The notes beneath the pieces are model-generated. The model did no database searches. It was not told the origin of the DNA and saw nothing but the letters and a program-made list of their open reading frames with translations. This document shows, piece by piece, positions 1 through 5,781 of a stretch of 9,311 nucleotides of DNA (positions are counted from its first letter, which is position 1; each line of letters begins with the position of its first letter). Position numbers and translations under genes: made by a program. The stretch lies in the NCBI GenBank assembly GCA_023485185.1, contig JAMCZP010000054.1, positions 1 to 9,311 of the forward strand. Reading direction: 5' to 3'. The DNA comes from Gammaproteobacteria bacterium (GTDB taxonomy: Bacteria > Pseudomonadota > Gammaproteobacteria > Pseudomonadales > Halomonadaceae).

Positions 1-1039
1 TACGTGCGCCAGGATTTTGGTTGCCGTGGGCGTCACCAATCGAGCCCACATCTACGCCCAGCAGCTTGAGCTTGGTGCTCATGTCCGCGCCGCTAAAGTG
101 GGTGTCGCCGCCAGTTAGTGTCGAAAGAGCCGCTTTAGCCATCTGGTAACCCGGCGCTACAAGGCCGAAAATGCTCTGGTTCCAGAGAGCCACTTCACCA
201 ATCGCAAGAATGGCCGGGTCGCTGGTATGGCACTGGTTATCCACTACGATGCCACCGCGTTCGCCAATCTCTAGACCGCAGTCACGGGCCAATTGGTCGC
301 GGGGGCGAATACCGGCAGAGAAGACGATCAAGTCAGTTTCTAGGACTTTATCATCCTGAAACAACATACGATGACGGCTTGCCTCTCCATCTTCAATGCG
401 CTGCGTCGCTCGTTCGGTCAGTACCTGTACGCCTAGCGCTTCGATTTTTTCGCGCAGCAGTTCGCCGCCTTCGTTATCCACCTGCATGGGCATTAGCCGT
501 GAAGCAAATTCGACCACGGCAGTGTCCAGGTTTAGTCCGCGCAGGGCATTAGCGGCTTCTAAACCCAGCAACCCTCCCCCCACTACAACGCCGTTAGTGG
601 CGGTTTCAGCGGCAGCACGAATGGCATCCAGGTCGTCAAGGGTGCGATATACTAGGCAGCCTTCGCGATCGTTGCCGGGGATCGGCGGTACAAACGGGTA
701 GGAGCCGGTAGCCAGTACAATACGATCATAAGTGTAGCGGCCCTGGTCGGTGACCACTTCATGAGTAGTACGGTCAATTTGCGTGACGGTTTCGGCGCTA
801 CGCAGTTCCACGCCGCTAATGTCATAGTAATCCGCTGCGCACAGCGCTAGTGAGTCAGCATCGCGACCGCTGAAGTATTCCGACAGATGCACTCGATCAT
901 AGGCGCGGTGGCGCTCTTCACCAAACACGGTGACCTGATAGCGTTCGAGGGCACCATTTTCGACTAGCTGTTCGACCAAGTGGTGGCCGACCATGCCATT
1001 ACCAATAATGATGAGCTGTTCGTGATTGGTCATGTTCAT
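1..1039 (-). CDS. nirB: Nitrite reductase [NAD(P)H] large subunit, N-terminal part (cut by window edge)
   Basis: Cytoplasmic siroheme enzyme reducing nitrite to ammonium with NAD(P)H; only the first 346 residues, the FAD/NAD module, are in the window. The reverse strand reads open without a stop from ATG 1039 to position 1. Visible motifs are the FAD dinucleotide fold IIIGNGMVG near the N-terminus, LATGSYP, the NAD-binding VVGGGLLGLEAAN, an AIGEVALW second FAD motif, and STKLKLLGVDVGSIGDAHG, which is characteristic of NirB just before its BFD-type [2Fe-2S] domain. The BFD, sulfite-reductase-like and siroheme/[4Fe-4S] domains should follow beyond position 1, so whether the gene is intact cannot be judged. 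Start: ATG 1039 has AGAGG about 10 nt upstream; an in-frame ATG at 1033 is an alternative. It begins 2 nt after the upstream flavoprotein gene, so the two are cotranscribed. The assimilatory name nasB would also fit. Confidence 0.95.
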   Translation of the reverse strand, partial: MNMTNHEQLIIIGNGMVGHHLVEQLVENGALERYQVTVFGEERHRAYDRVHLSEYFSGRDADSLALCAADYYDISGVELRSAETVTQIDRTTHEVVTDQGRYTYDRIVLATGSYPFVPPIPGNDREGCLVYRTLDDLDAIRAAAETATNGVVVGGGLLGLEAANALRGLNLDTAVVEFASRLMPMQVDNEGGELLREKIEALGVQVLTERATQRIEDGEASRHRMLFQDDKVLETDLIVFSAGIRPRDQLARDCGLEIGERGGIVVDNQCHTSDPAILAIGEVALWNQSIFGLVAPGYQMAKAALSTLTGGDTHFSGADMSTKLKLLGVDVGSIGDAHGNQNPGAR

Positions 1040-1041
1040 GT

Positions 1042-2346
1042 TTATGCCGCCTCTAAGGTCGGTAAATGTGAAGTAGCGTTCTGTTGGGCCAAGACTGCTT
1101 GGAGCGTTTCTATATCTGCCGCGCCAAACATAAGTGCTTGGCGGCAGTTGCTCAGGTTATGCCCGCCGAGTGCTTGCTCGAAGTACCAAGGCCCCAAAGA
1201 GGTGTCTCCGTAAAGAACAGCACCCTCAATCTGGCCATCGCGTAGTAACAGGCGGCGGTAATCACCTAGCTCAACGTCATGGTAGCTGAGCACTTCATGC
1301 TCGGCGGTGGCCTCGGTGGGGCCAAAGGCGTAAAGCGCAATGCCACTGATTTTGAGTTTGGTAGCACTGGGGGAATCTGCGTAGCAGGAGGTGTTTGTGC
1401 CACATAGCGTGGCGGCGAGTACCTCTACCTGACGCCAAATCGGCTCTACCAAACCGTAGGTAGTGCCATTAAACTGGCAGCACTCGCCAAGCGCAGAAAT
1501 CGCAGGATCGCTGGTGGTGAGGTATGCATCCACCACAATGGCACGTTCGGTAATAAGGCCCGCTTGGTGGCCAAGCGCTGCATTAGGTGTGATACCAGCG
1601 GTGATAATCACACTGTTGGCCTTTAGCTGGCGGCCATCGAGAAGGTGAACCTTCACCACACGGCCCTTTGTATCACCCTCCACGCGTGCTAAATCGACGC
1701 CGGTGATGATGTTCAGACCACGCTCAGTTAACTCGTTTTCAAGTAACCGGGAGGCAGTCGTATCTAGCTGGCGGTTCATCAGTCGGTCGCCGCGCTGGAG
1801 TACGCTAACGTGCATGTTAGGGTTGCGCTTGCGCAGCCCCTCTGCGGCCTCCAGGCCTAGAAGACCGCCACCAACCACCACCACGTCACCACCGCTCTGG
1901 GCAATCGCCTCAAGCGCGGCGGCATCCTGTAAATCGCGAAAACCATGCACGCCGTTTAATTCAATGCCATGAATGTCGGGCATCGCTGGGCGCGAACCGG
2001 TAGCGATGACCAGGTGGTCGTACTGCAGCGTGCAACCACTGACTGTTGCGACAGTTTTCTGGTCGCGATCAAGTATTTCGACTGTTTCGCCTAGCAGCAG
2101 TGTGATGCCTTGGTCTACGTACCACTGAGCATCGCGAAGCGTGAGTGCATCGTGCTGCATTTCACCAGCGAGCAGTGGCGACAGTAGAATTCGGTTATAG
2201 GCAGGCGTTGATTCAGCGCCAATGACCGTGATGCGCTGGGGGCGTGAAGGCTGTTTCACCAGCGCCTCAATCAAACGGTGGCTTGCCATGCCGTTGCCAA
2301 TAATCACTAGGTGGTCTTGGGGTGAGCACCGGGAAGTGGTTTCCAT
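1042..2346 (-). CDS. Stand-alone FAD/NAD(P)H oxidoreductase, probable electron-transfer subunit of assimilatory nitrate reductase (NasC-like)
   Basis: 434-aa flavoprotein of the pyridine nucleotide-disulfide/NirB-type reductase fold, without a signal peptide. Visible motifs are IIGNGMAS (residues 15-22, FAD), IATGSRP (114-120), VVVVGGGLLGLEAAE (155-169, NAD(P)H) and ALGE (285-288, second FAD contact). Residues about 325-425 form a small C-terminal domain containing TKLKISGI, parallel to NirB. There is no cysteine cluster, so it should pass electrons to a partner. In Klebsiella, NasC takes NADH electrons to NasA; the divergent NasA here carries its own C-terminal [2Fe-2S] domain, which makes it the likely acceptor (inference). 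Start: ATG 2346 has AGGAG (2357-2353) 6 nt upstream. The frame stays open to ATG 2511, but that extension is Lys/Arg-rich, has no ribosome site and encodes the leader RNA hairpins. It is first in the operon with nirB and controlled by a sigma54-like promoter and a terminator leader. It could instead be an accessory reductase for nitrite reduction. Confidence 0.88.
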   Translation of the reverse strand: METTSRCSPQDHLVIIGNGMASHRLIEALVKQPSRPQRITVIGAESTPAYNRILLSPLLAGEMQHDALTLRDAQWYVDQGITLLLGETVEILDRDQKTVATVSGCTLQYDHLVIATGSRPAMPDIHGIELNGVHGFRDLQDAAALEAIAQSGGDVVVVGGGLLGLEAAEGLRKRNPNMHVSVLQRGDRLMNRQLDTTASRLLENELTERGLNIITGVDLARVEGDTKGRVVKVHLLDGRQLKANSVIITAGITPNAALGHQAGLITERAIVVDAYLTTSDPAISALGECCQFNGTTYGLVEPIWRQVEVLAATLCGTNTSCYADSPSATKLKISGIALYAFGPTEATAEHEVLSYHDVELGDYRRLLLRDGQIEGAVLYGDTSLGPWYFEQALGGHNLSNCRQALMFGAADIETLQAVLAQQNATSHLPTLEAA

Positions 2347-2368
2347 AGGTGGCTCCTCTCTGTTTTTA

Positions 2369-2395
2369 CGGATGCGTGGTCTTTGCGGATGCGTG
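2369..2395 (-). repeat. 10-bp direct repeat in the nasC-like leader, 17-bp period
   Basis: CGGATGCGTG occurs at 2369-2378 and again at 2386-2395 (CACGCATCCG on the transcribed strand). It lies between the leader terminator and the ribosome-binding site. Its role is unknown; it could be a protein or RNA contact site, or a duplication by slippage. Confidence 0.6.
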
Positions 2396-2405
2396 AGCAC
2401 CAAAT

Positions 2406-2454
2406 AAAAAACGCCCCTGACACACTTCCTTTGCAGAAAGCGTATCAGGGGCGT
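2406..2454 (-). terminator. Intrinsic terminator (attenuator) before the nasC-like gene
   Basis: On the reverse strand ACGCCCCTGA (2454-2445) pairs perfectly with TCAGGGGCGT (2420-2411). A further inner helix of nine mostly paired bases closes on a six-base loop TGCAAA (2435-2430). A run of six T (2411-2406) follows. It lies inside the leader, 60 nt before the ATG of the gene it precedes, so it acts on that operon and not on an upstream gene. Confidence 0.85.
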
Positions 2455-2468
2455 CTTTGCCCGATAGC
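2440..2468 (-). promoter_or_regulatory. ANTAR-type hexaloop hairpin P2 in the nasC-like/nirB leader, overlapping the terminator
   Basis: On the reverse strand GGGC (2462-2459) pairs with GCCC (2452-2449) around the loop AAAGAC, again A1 and G4. The stem extends as TATC (2466-2463) with GATA (2446-2443) across a two-base bulge, and by two more pairs. Its 3' arm is the 5' arm of the terminator hairpin, so the two structures exclude each other: ANTAR protein holding P1-P2 would allow read-through. Confidence 0.75.
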
Positions 2469-2499
2469 GTCTTTTTAGATAACGTCGTTTCAAACGCGC

Positions 2500-2519
2500 G
2501 GCAACCGCCATTGGTTGCC
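2500..2519 (-). promoter_or_regulatory. ANTAR-type hexaloop hairpin P1 in the nasC-like/nirB leader
   Basis: On the reverse strand a perfect 7-bp stem, GGCAACC (2519-2513) with GGTTGCC (2506-2500), closes a six-base loop AATGGC. The loop has A at position 1 and G at position 4, the invariant bases of RNA targets of ANTAR antiterminators such as NasR and EutV. It begins about 16 nt after the predicted transcription start and is separated by about 33 nt from the second hairpin. Confidence 0.75.
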
Positions 2520-2544
2520 AAACTGTTTTACGTTCACATTAAGC

Positions 2545-2561
2545 TGCAAATAAAAAGCCAG
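2545..2561 (-). promoter_or_regulatory. Sigma54-type (-24/-12) promoter of the nasC-like/nirB operon
   Basis: Read on the reverse strand it is CTGGCTTTTTATTTGCA. It matches the sigma54 pattern YTGGCACGRNNNTTGCW at the invariant GG (2559-2558) and GC (2547-2546) with the exact 12-bp offset, and also at the flanking T, C, TT and A. The predicted start is near 2535, about 190 nt before the flavoprotein ATG. RpoN control fits nas operons, as with NtrC-activated nasF of Klebsiella. Confidence 0.8.
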
Positions 2562-2591
2562 CTAATCGCGATATTTTGTTTAATCGTTCTT

Positions 2592-2604
2592 AATCAGTAA
2601 GTTG
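2592..2604 (+). promoter_or_regulatory. Possible IHF site for the minus-strand sigma54 promoter
   Basis: AATCAGTAAGTTG matches the IHF core WATCAANNNNTTR at all specified positions but one (G for the sixth base). It sits between the NtrC-like dyad and the -24/-12 element, centred about 63 bp upstream of the predicted start, where DNA bending would bring the enhancer to sigma54 polymerase. Confidence 0.42.
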
Positions 2605-2648
2605 ATGTTCAGCTAACAGCGACGCTTATGTTGATCTAAAAACATGCG

Positions 2649-2665
2649 TGCACTGTATTGGTGCG
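2649..2665. promoter_or_regulatory. NtrC-like enhancer dyad shared by both operons
   Basis: TGCACTGTATTGGTGCG closely follows the enterobacterial NtrC consensus TGCACYANNNTRGTGCA, with mismatches only at the seventh and last bases. Its centre (2657) is about 122 bp upstream of the predicted minus-strand start and 162 bp upstream of the plus-strand start, a normal range for sigma54 enhancers. Confidence 0.68.
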
Positions 2666-2679
2666 TTTGCTGGGGGTTA

Positions 2680-2696
2680 CGCACAGTCATAGAACG
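2680..2696. promoter_or_regulatory. Possible second, degenerate NtrC half-conserved site
   Basis: CGCACAGTCATAGAACG keeps GCAC and T-R-G of the NtrC pattern but loses most of the right half-site. It is listed because its centre (2688) is 31 bp, three helical turns, from the strong site, the spacing seen between cooperating NtrC dimers. GTGCGT (2661-2666) and ACGCAC (2679-2684) also form an inverted repeat linking the two sites. Confidence 0.3.
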
Positions 2697-2750
2697 TGAG
2701 AGCTCAATCAAAGGCATTAAAGCGGATGGGTAGACTCGTTGAGGTTTTTT

Positions 2751-2763
2751 TAAGAATTTGTTT
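2751..2763 (-). promoter_or_regulatory. Possible IHF site for the nasA sigma54 promoter
   Basis: On the reverse strand AAACAAATTCTTA matches WATCAANNNNTTR with one mismatch (A for the third base). It lies in an AT-rich tract (about 2742-2790), centred about 62 bp upstream of the predicted nasA start. AT-rich DNA raises the chance of a random match. Confidence 0.4.
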
Positions 2764-2792
2764 TTTATAAATTATTGTATTTAAAAGAAGCT

Positions 2793-2809
2793 TAGGCCCA
2801 CCAATTGCA
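2793..2809 (+). promoter_or_regulatory. Sigma54-type (-24/-12) promoter of the nasA operon
   Basis: TAGGCCCACCAATTGCA has GGC at 2795-2797 and TTGCA at 2805-2809, with the invariant GG and GC exactly 12 bp apart. It is weaker in the -24 box than the divergent promoter (A for T, C for A). The predicted start is near 2819, giving a leader of about 200 nt. The other TTGC in the leader (2877-2880) has no GG at the right distance. Confidence 0.68.
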
Positions 2810-2826
2810 AGCATCCAGGTGACAAA

Positions 2827-2854
2827 CTAACAACGGCTCAGAGCAGGGTGTTAG
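2827..2854 (+). promoter_or_regulatory. Candidate ANTAR P1 hairpin in the nasA leader (irregular)
   Basis: CTAACA (2827-2832) pairs with TGTTAG (2849-2854), and CTC (2837-2839) with GGG (2846-2848, one wobble), closing the six-base loop AGAGCA, which has A1 and G4. A four-base bulge (2833-2836) weakens the stem. It begins about 8 nt after the predicted start, similar to P1 of the divergent leader, but the linker to P2 is long (about 86 nt). Confidence 0.42.
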
Positions 2855-2919
2855 CCAAATAAGACACAATCACTAATTGCAACGAATAACGCTAACTGCA
2901 GCAAACCACTGATGAGTAC

Positions 2920-2940
2920 GACACCTGAACAATAGGTGTC
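2920..2940 (+). repeat. Perfect 7-bp inverted repeat / hairpin in the nasA leader
   Basis: GACACCT (2920-2926) and AGGTGTC (2934-2940) flank a seven-base loop GAACAAT. It directly abuts the P2 hairpin with no linker, so the two could stack. Its loop is not an A1/G4 hexaloop, so it does not fit as a standard P1. It may be an alternative P1, a structural spacer or a protein operator. Confidence 0.55.
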
Positions 2941-2961
2941 CCTGAGACAACGGCGTCCAGG
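2941..2961 (+). promoter_or_regulatory. ANTAR-type hexaloop hairpin P2 in the nasA leader, overlapping the terminator
   Basis: CCTG (2941-2944) and GAC (2946-2948) pair with GTC (2955-2957) and CAGG (2958-2961), with one bulged A at 2945. They close the loop AACGGC, which has A1 and G4. The 3' arm is part of the 5' arm of the following terminator, the same mutually exclusive design as in the divergent leader. Confidence 0.68.
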
Positions 2962-2995
2962 CAGGCTTCTTTTGAGGCTCGCTTGGGCGCTTTTT
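2953..2995 (+). terminator. Intrinsic terminator (attenuator) before nasA
   Basis: GCGTCCAGGC (2953-2962) pairs with GCTTGGGCGC (2981-2990), including two G-T wobbles. After an A/C mismatch an inner helix, 2964-2969 with 2974-2979, closes a TTTT loop. Five T follow (2991-2995), then GC and five more T. It ends only a few bases before the nasA Shine-Dalgarno, so it controls nasA itself. Confidence 0.75.
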
Positions 2996-3021
2996 GCTTT
3001 TTAACGTCGGAGGAAAGCGAC

Positions 3022-5781
3022 ATGCCCCAGGCCAATCCGCTTGCCCAATGCCAAGCGCTCACTACCTGCCCTTACTGTGGCGTGGGATGTGGCGTAAAAG
3101 CGACGGTACAAGACGGTACGTTAACAGCCGTTGAGGGCGACCGTGAGCATCCGGCTAACTATGGACGGCTGTGTGTAAAGGGAAGTGCTCTACATGAAAC
3201 CTTAGGAGAGCATGGTCGTTTAACGCAGCCAAGCGTTGATGGAATAGCGGTTTCCTGGGAGCAGGCGTTAACGACTACCGCCCAGCGCCTTAATAGCCTG
3301 AGAGAGCAGCACGGTAATCACACGGTAGCCGGTTACCTTTCGGGACAACTGCTCACTGAAGATTACTACGTCGCCAACAAGCTGTTTAAAGGCTTTCTAG
3401 GTACGCCGCATTTAGATACCAATTCGCGCTTATGCATGGCTTCTGCGGTAGCGGGTTACAAGCGCGCCTTTGGTGCCGATGCGGTGCCATGTAACTACGA
3501 AGACTTGGAAGAAGCGGAGCTAATAGTGCTAGTGGGCTCCAACCTTGCGTGGAACCACCCGGTGCTCTATCAGCGCATTAAAATCGCCAAAGAGCGCAAT
3601 CCGCTGATGCGCTTGGTTGTCATTGACCCGCGTGTCACCGACAGTTGCGAAATTGCTGACCTCTACCTGGGTATCAAGCCAGGCAGCGATGCCTATCTGT
3701 TTAACGGTCTGCTGGCGTGGATGGCGCAGCGCAAAAAGCTTGATAACCTTTATCTTGAGCGCCACACCGAAGGCTTTGAAGAGGCCTTAACGGCTGCTCA
3801 GCAATCGGCGGGTTCGGTGGCAGAGGTAGCCGCCGCCTGCGATGTTGACCCTGAACGCCTGGAAACCTTCTACTACTGGTTTGCCAGCCAACTGCATGTA
3901 GTCACGCTCTATTCTCAGGGCGTTAACCAATCCTCCAGCGGCACCGATAAGTGCAACGCGATTATTAACTGTCATCTGGCTGGCGGAAAGCTCGGCCTGC
4001 CAGGCGCCGGGCCATTTTCGATTACCGGGCAGCCTAATGCCATGGGCGGGCGCGAAGTGGGTGGGCTTGCTAATCAGCTAGCGGCACACATGGATTACCA
4101 CACGCCGGGGGCGCTTGATCTTGTTAGCCGTTTTTGGGCCACCGACAGCTTAACGCCTACCTTACCGGAAGCACCTGGCTACAAAGCCGTGGAGCTATTT
4201 GAGGCAATTGAGCTTGGTGAAGTGACCGCACTGTGGGTGATGGCCACCAACCCGGCGATTAGTCTTCCCGATGCGGCCAGCGTGCGCGCGGCATTGGAAA
4301 AATGCCCGCTAGTGATTGTCTCCGAATGTGCCGCCCATACTGATTTACTGCCCTACGCCGATATTGTGCTGCCTGCCTCGGGATGGTCAGAAAAAGATGG
4401 CACCGTCACTAACTCCGAGCGTCGAATCTCGCGTCAACGGGGCATGCTGGCACCTCCGGGTGAGGCACGTCACGACTGGTGGATAATGTGTGAAGTGGCG
4501 AAGCGATTAGGGTTTGCCGAGGCATTTAATTATTCGCATCCGTGGGAGATTTTCGACGAGCACGCGCGGTTATCAGGGTTCGAAAACGATTTTAAAATCA
4601 CCGCAGCACAAGGCGGGCCGCGGCGCCTATTTGATATCTCGGGGCTTATTGGTTTGGGGCGTGAGAGATACGATGCTTTGGTACCTATTCAGTGGCCGGT
4701 TACCGCTGCCGCGCCCCATGGGACTCCACGGCTATTTGAAGATGGCATTTTCGCCACCCCTAATGGCCGTGCGAAACTGCTAGCGGTTCAGCCGCAAGGG
4801 CCTGCGCAAGCGCTCTCTGTGAGCTATCCGCTGCGCTTAAATACTGGGCGAATTCGCGATCAGTGGCACACCATGACGAGAACCGGTCGCGCACCACGGT
4901 TAATGAATCACCGCGCAGAACCCTTTATGGAGATACATCCAGACGATGCAGTAGCTGCCGGTGTGCAAGATCAAGCACTCGCCATGCTCAGCGCCCCAGC
5001 AGGTGAGTTTCGCGCCCGCGTGCGGGTATCCAATGCCCAGCGGCGAGGTGAGGTGTTTGTACCTATCCACTGGACTGACTGTTTTACAAAACAGGCCAGA
5101 AGTAGTGCCTTGATTGCTGGTATCATCGACCCGCTTTCAGGCCAGCCTGAGTCTAAACACGGGGCGGTAGCGCTTAGCCCATTACCCGCTGCGTGGCAGG
5201 CAACGTTACTCATCGCCAATACGCTAACGGATCGGGCGGCTGAGCCTTGGCGGATAAGCGACTACTGGGCGCGTATTCCCATGGGCGCTTGCCAGCGCTG
5301 GCAACTAGCCGATACTCAACAGGTGGAGGATTGGTTTACACAATGGGCGAACTGGTTGCCAACGCCCGTTTCTATATGGTCTCAAGACAGTGCCAGCGGT
5401 CGGTTTCGCGCTGCTGGGATTGAAAACGGCAGGCTATGTTGGTGGCTGATGGTCGGGCCACCTAATGAGTTACCAGGGCTTGCTTGGCTGGAGGCACGTT
5501 TTGAAGATGAGGCGTTGAGCAATAACCATCGACGCCGCTTACTAGCAGGCTGCGATGATGGTGCAGTGGATGCAGGGCCCATCGTATGCAGTTGTCATCA
5601 GGTGGGCCAAATCACGATTGCCAATGCAATCCGTGATGGCGATACCAGCATAGAAGCATTGGGTGCCAGGCTTGCTTGTGGAACCCAGTGCGGTAGTTGT
5701 ATTCCTGAATTGAAATCGTTGATTGAAGAGGAGCGGCCCAATGCGCGCGCTAAGCAAACACCTAACACAGAAGTGGCCTGA
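3022..5781 (+). CDS. nasA: Assimilatory nitrate reductase catalytic subunit (Mo-bisMGD, with C-terminal BFD-like [2Fe-2S] domain)
   Basis: 919-aa cytoplasmic molybdoenzyme reducing nitrate to nitrite. The N-terminal [4Fe-4S] domain has C16-x2-C19-x3-C23 and C51 (CPYCGVGC, RLCVKG). The molybdopterin oxidoreductase core contains TNSRLCMASAV, whose Cys138 is the expected Mo ligand as in the Nap/Nas group. A molydopterin-binding domain starts near residue 598 (LRLNTGRIRDQWHTMTRTG). After a linker of about 130 residues comes a BFD-like [2Fe-2S] domain, C856-x-C858 and C890-x2-C893, with an extra C886. This C-terminal cluster is known from Klebsiella-type NasA and is the likely entry point for electrons from a NasC-type flavoprotein. 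No Tat signal is seen, which argues against periplasmic NapA. Start: ATG 3022 has GGAGGA (3009-3014) 7 nt upstream. A longer frame from TTG 2983 lies inside the terminator hairpin and is rejected. The next gene overlaps its last 41 nt. Confidence 0.96.
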   Translation: MPQANPLAQCQALTTCPYCGVGCGVKATVQDGTLTAVEGDREHPANYGRLCVKGSALHETLGEHGRLTQPSVDGIAVSWEQALTTTAQRLNSLREQHGNHTVAGYLSGQLLTEDYYVANKLFKGFLGTPHLDTNSRLCMASAVAGYKRAFGADAVPCNYEDLEEAELIVLVGSNLAWNHPVLYQRIKIAKERNPLMRLVVIDPRVTDSCEIADLYLGIKPGSDAYLFNGLLAWMAQRKKLDNLYLERHTEGFEEALTAAQQSAGSVAEVAAACDVDPERLETFYYWFASQLHVVTLYSQGVNQSSSGTDKCNAIINCHLAGGKLGLPGAGPFSITGQPNAMGGREVGGLANQLAAHMDYHTPGALDLVSRFWATDSLTPTLPEAPGYKAVELFEAIELGEVTALWVMATNPAISLPDAASVRAALEKCPLVIVSECAAHTDLLPYADIVLPASGWSEKDGTVTNSERRISRQRGMLAPPGEARHDWWIMCEVAKRLGFAEAFNYSHPWEIFDEHARLSGFENDFKITAAQGGPRRLFDISGLIGLGRERYDALVPIQWPVTAAAPHGTPRLFEDGIFATPNGRAKLLAVQPQGPAQALSVSYPLRLNTGRIRDQWHTMTRTGRAPRLMNHRAEPFMEIHPDDAVAAGVQDQALAMLSAPAGEFRARVRVSNAQRRGEVFVPIHWTDCFTKQARSSALIAGIIDPLSGQPESKHGAVALSPLPAAWQATLLIANTLTDRAAEPWRISDYWARIPMGACQRWQLADTQQVEDWFTQWANWLPTPVSIWSQDSASGRFRAAGIENGRLCWWLMVGPPNELPGLAWLEARFEDEALSNNHRRRLLAGCDDGAVDAGPIVCSCHQVGQITIANAIRDGDTSIEALGARLACGTQCGSCIPELKSLIEEERPNARAKQTPNTEVA

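Noticed and set aside
2411..2454. Second A1/G4 hexaloop inside the terminator of the minus-strand leader
   Set aside because: The terminator can close on a six-base loop, but it reads TGCAAA, lacking A1 and G4. The real P2 is the smaller hairpin with loop AAAGAC.
2347..2511. N-terminal extension of the flavoprotein frame to ATG 2511
   Set aside because: The frame is open, but this stretch is Lys/Arg-rich, has no Shine-Dalgarno at 2511 and coincides with the P1, P2 and terminator hairpins. ATG 2346 has a strong AGGAG and starts just before the conserved FAD motif.
2877..2881. Alternative sigma54 -12 element TTGCA in the nasA leader
   Set aside because: No GG occurs 12 bp upstream of its GC, which is required for a -24/-12 promoter.
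2983..3021. Upstream TTG start for nasA
   Set aside because: It lies in the 3' arm of the terminator hairpin without a ribosome site, while ATG 3022 has GGAGGA at ideal spacing.
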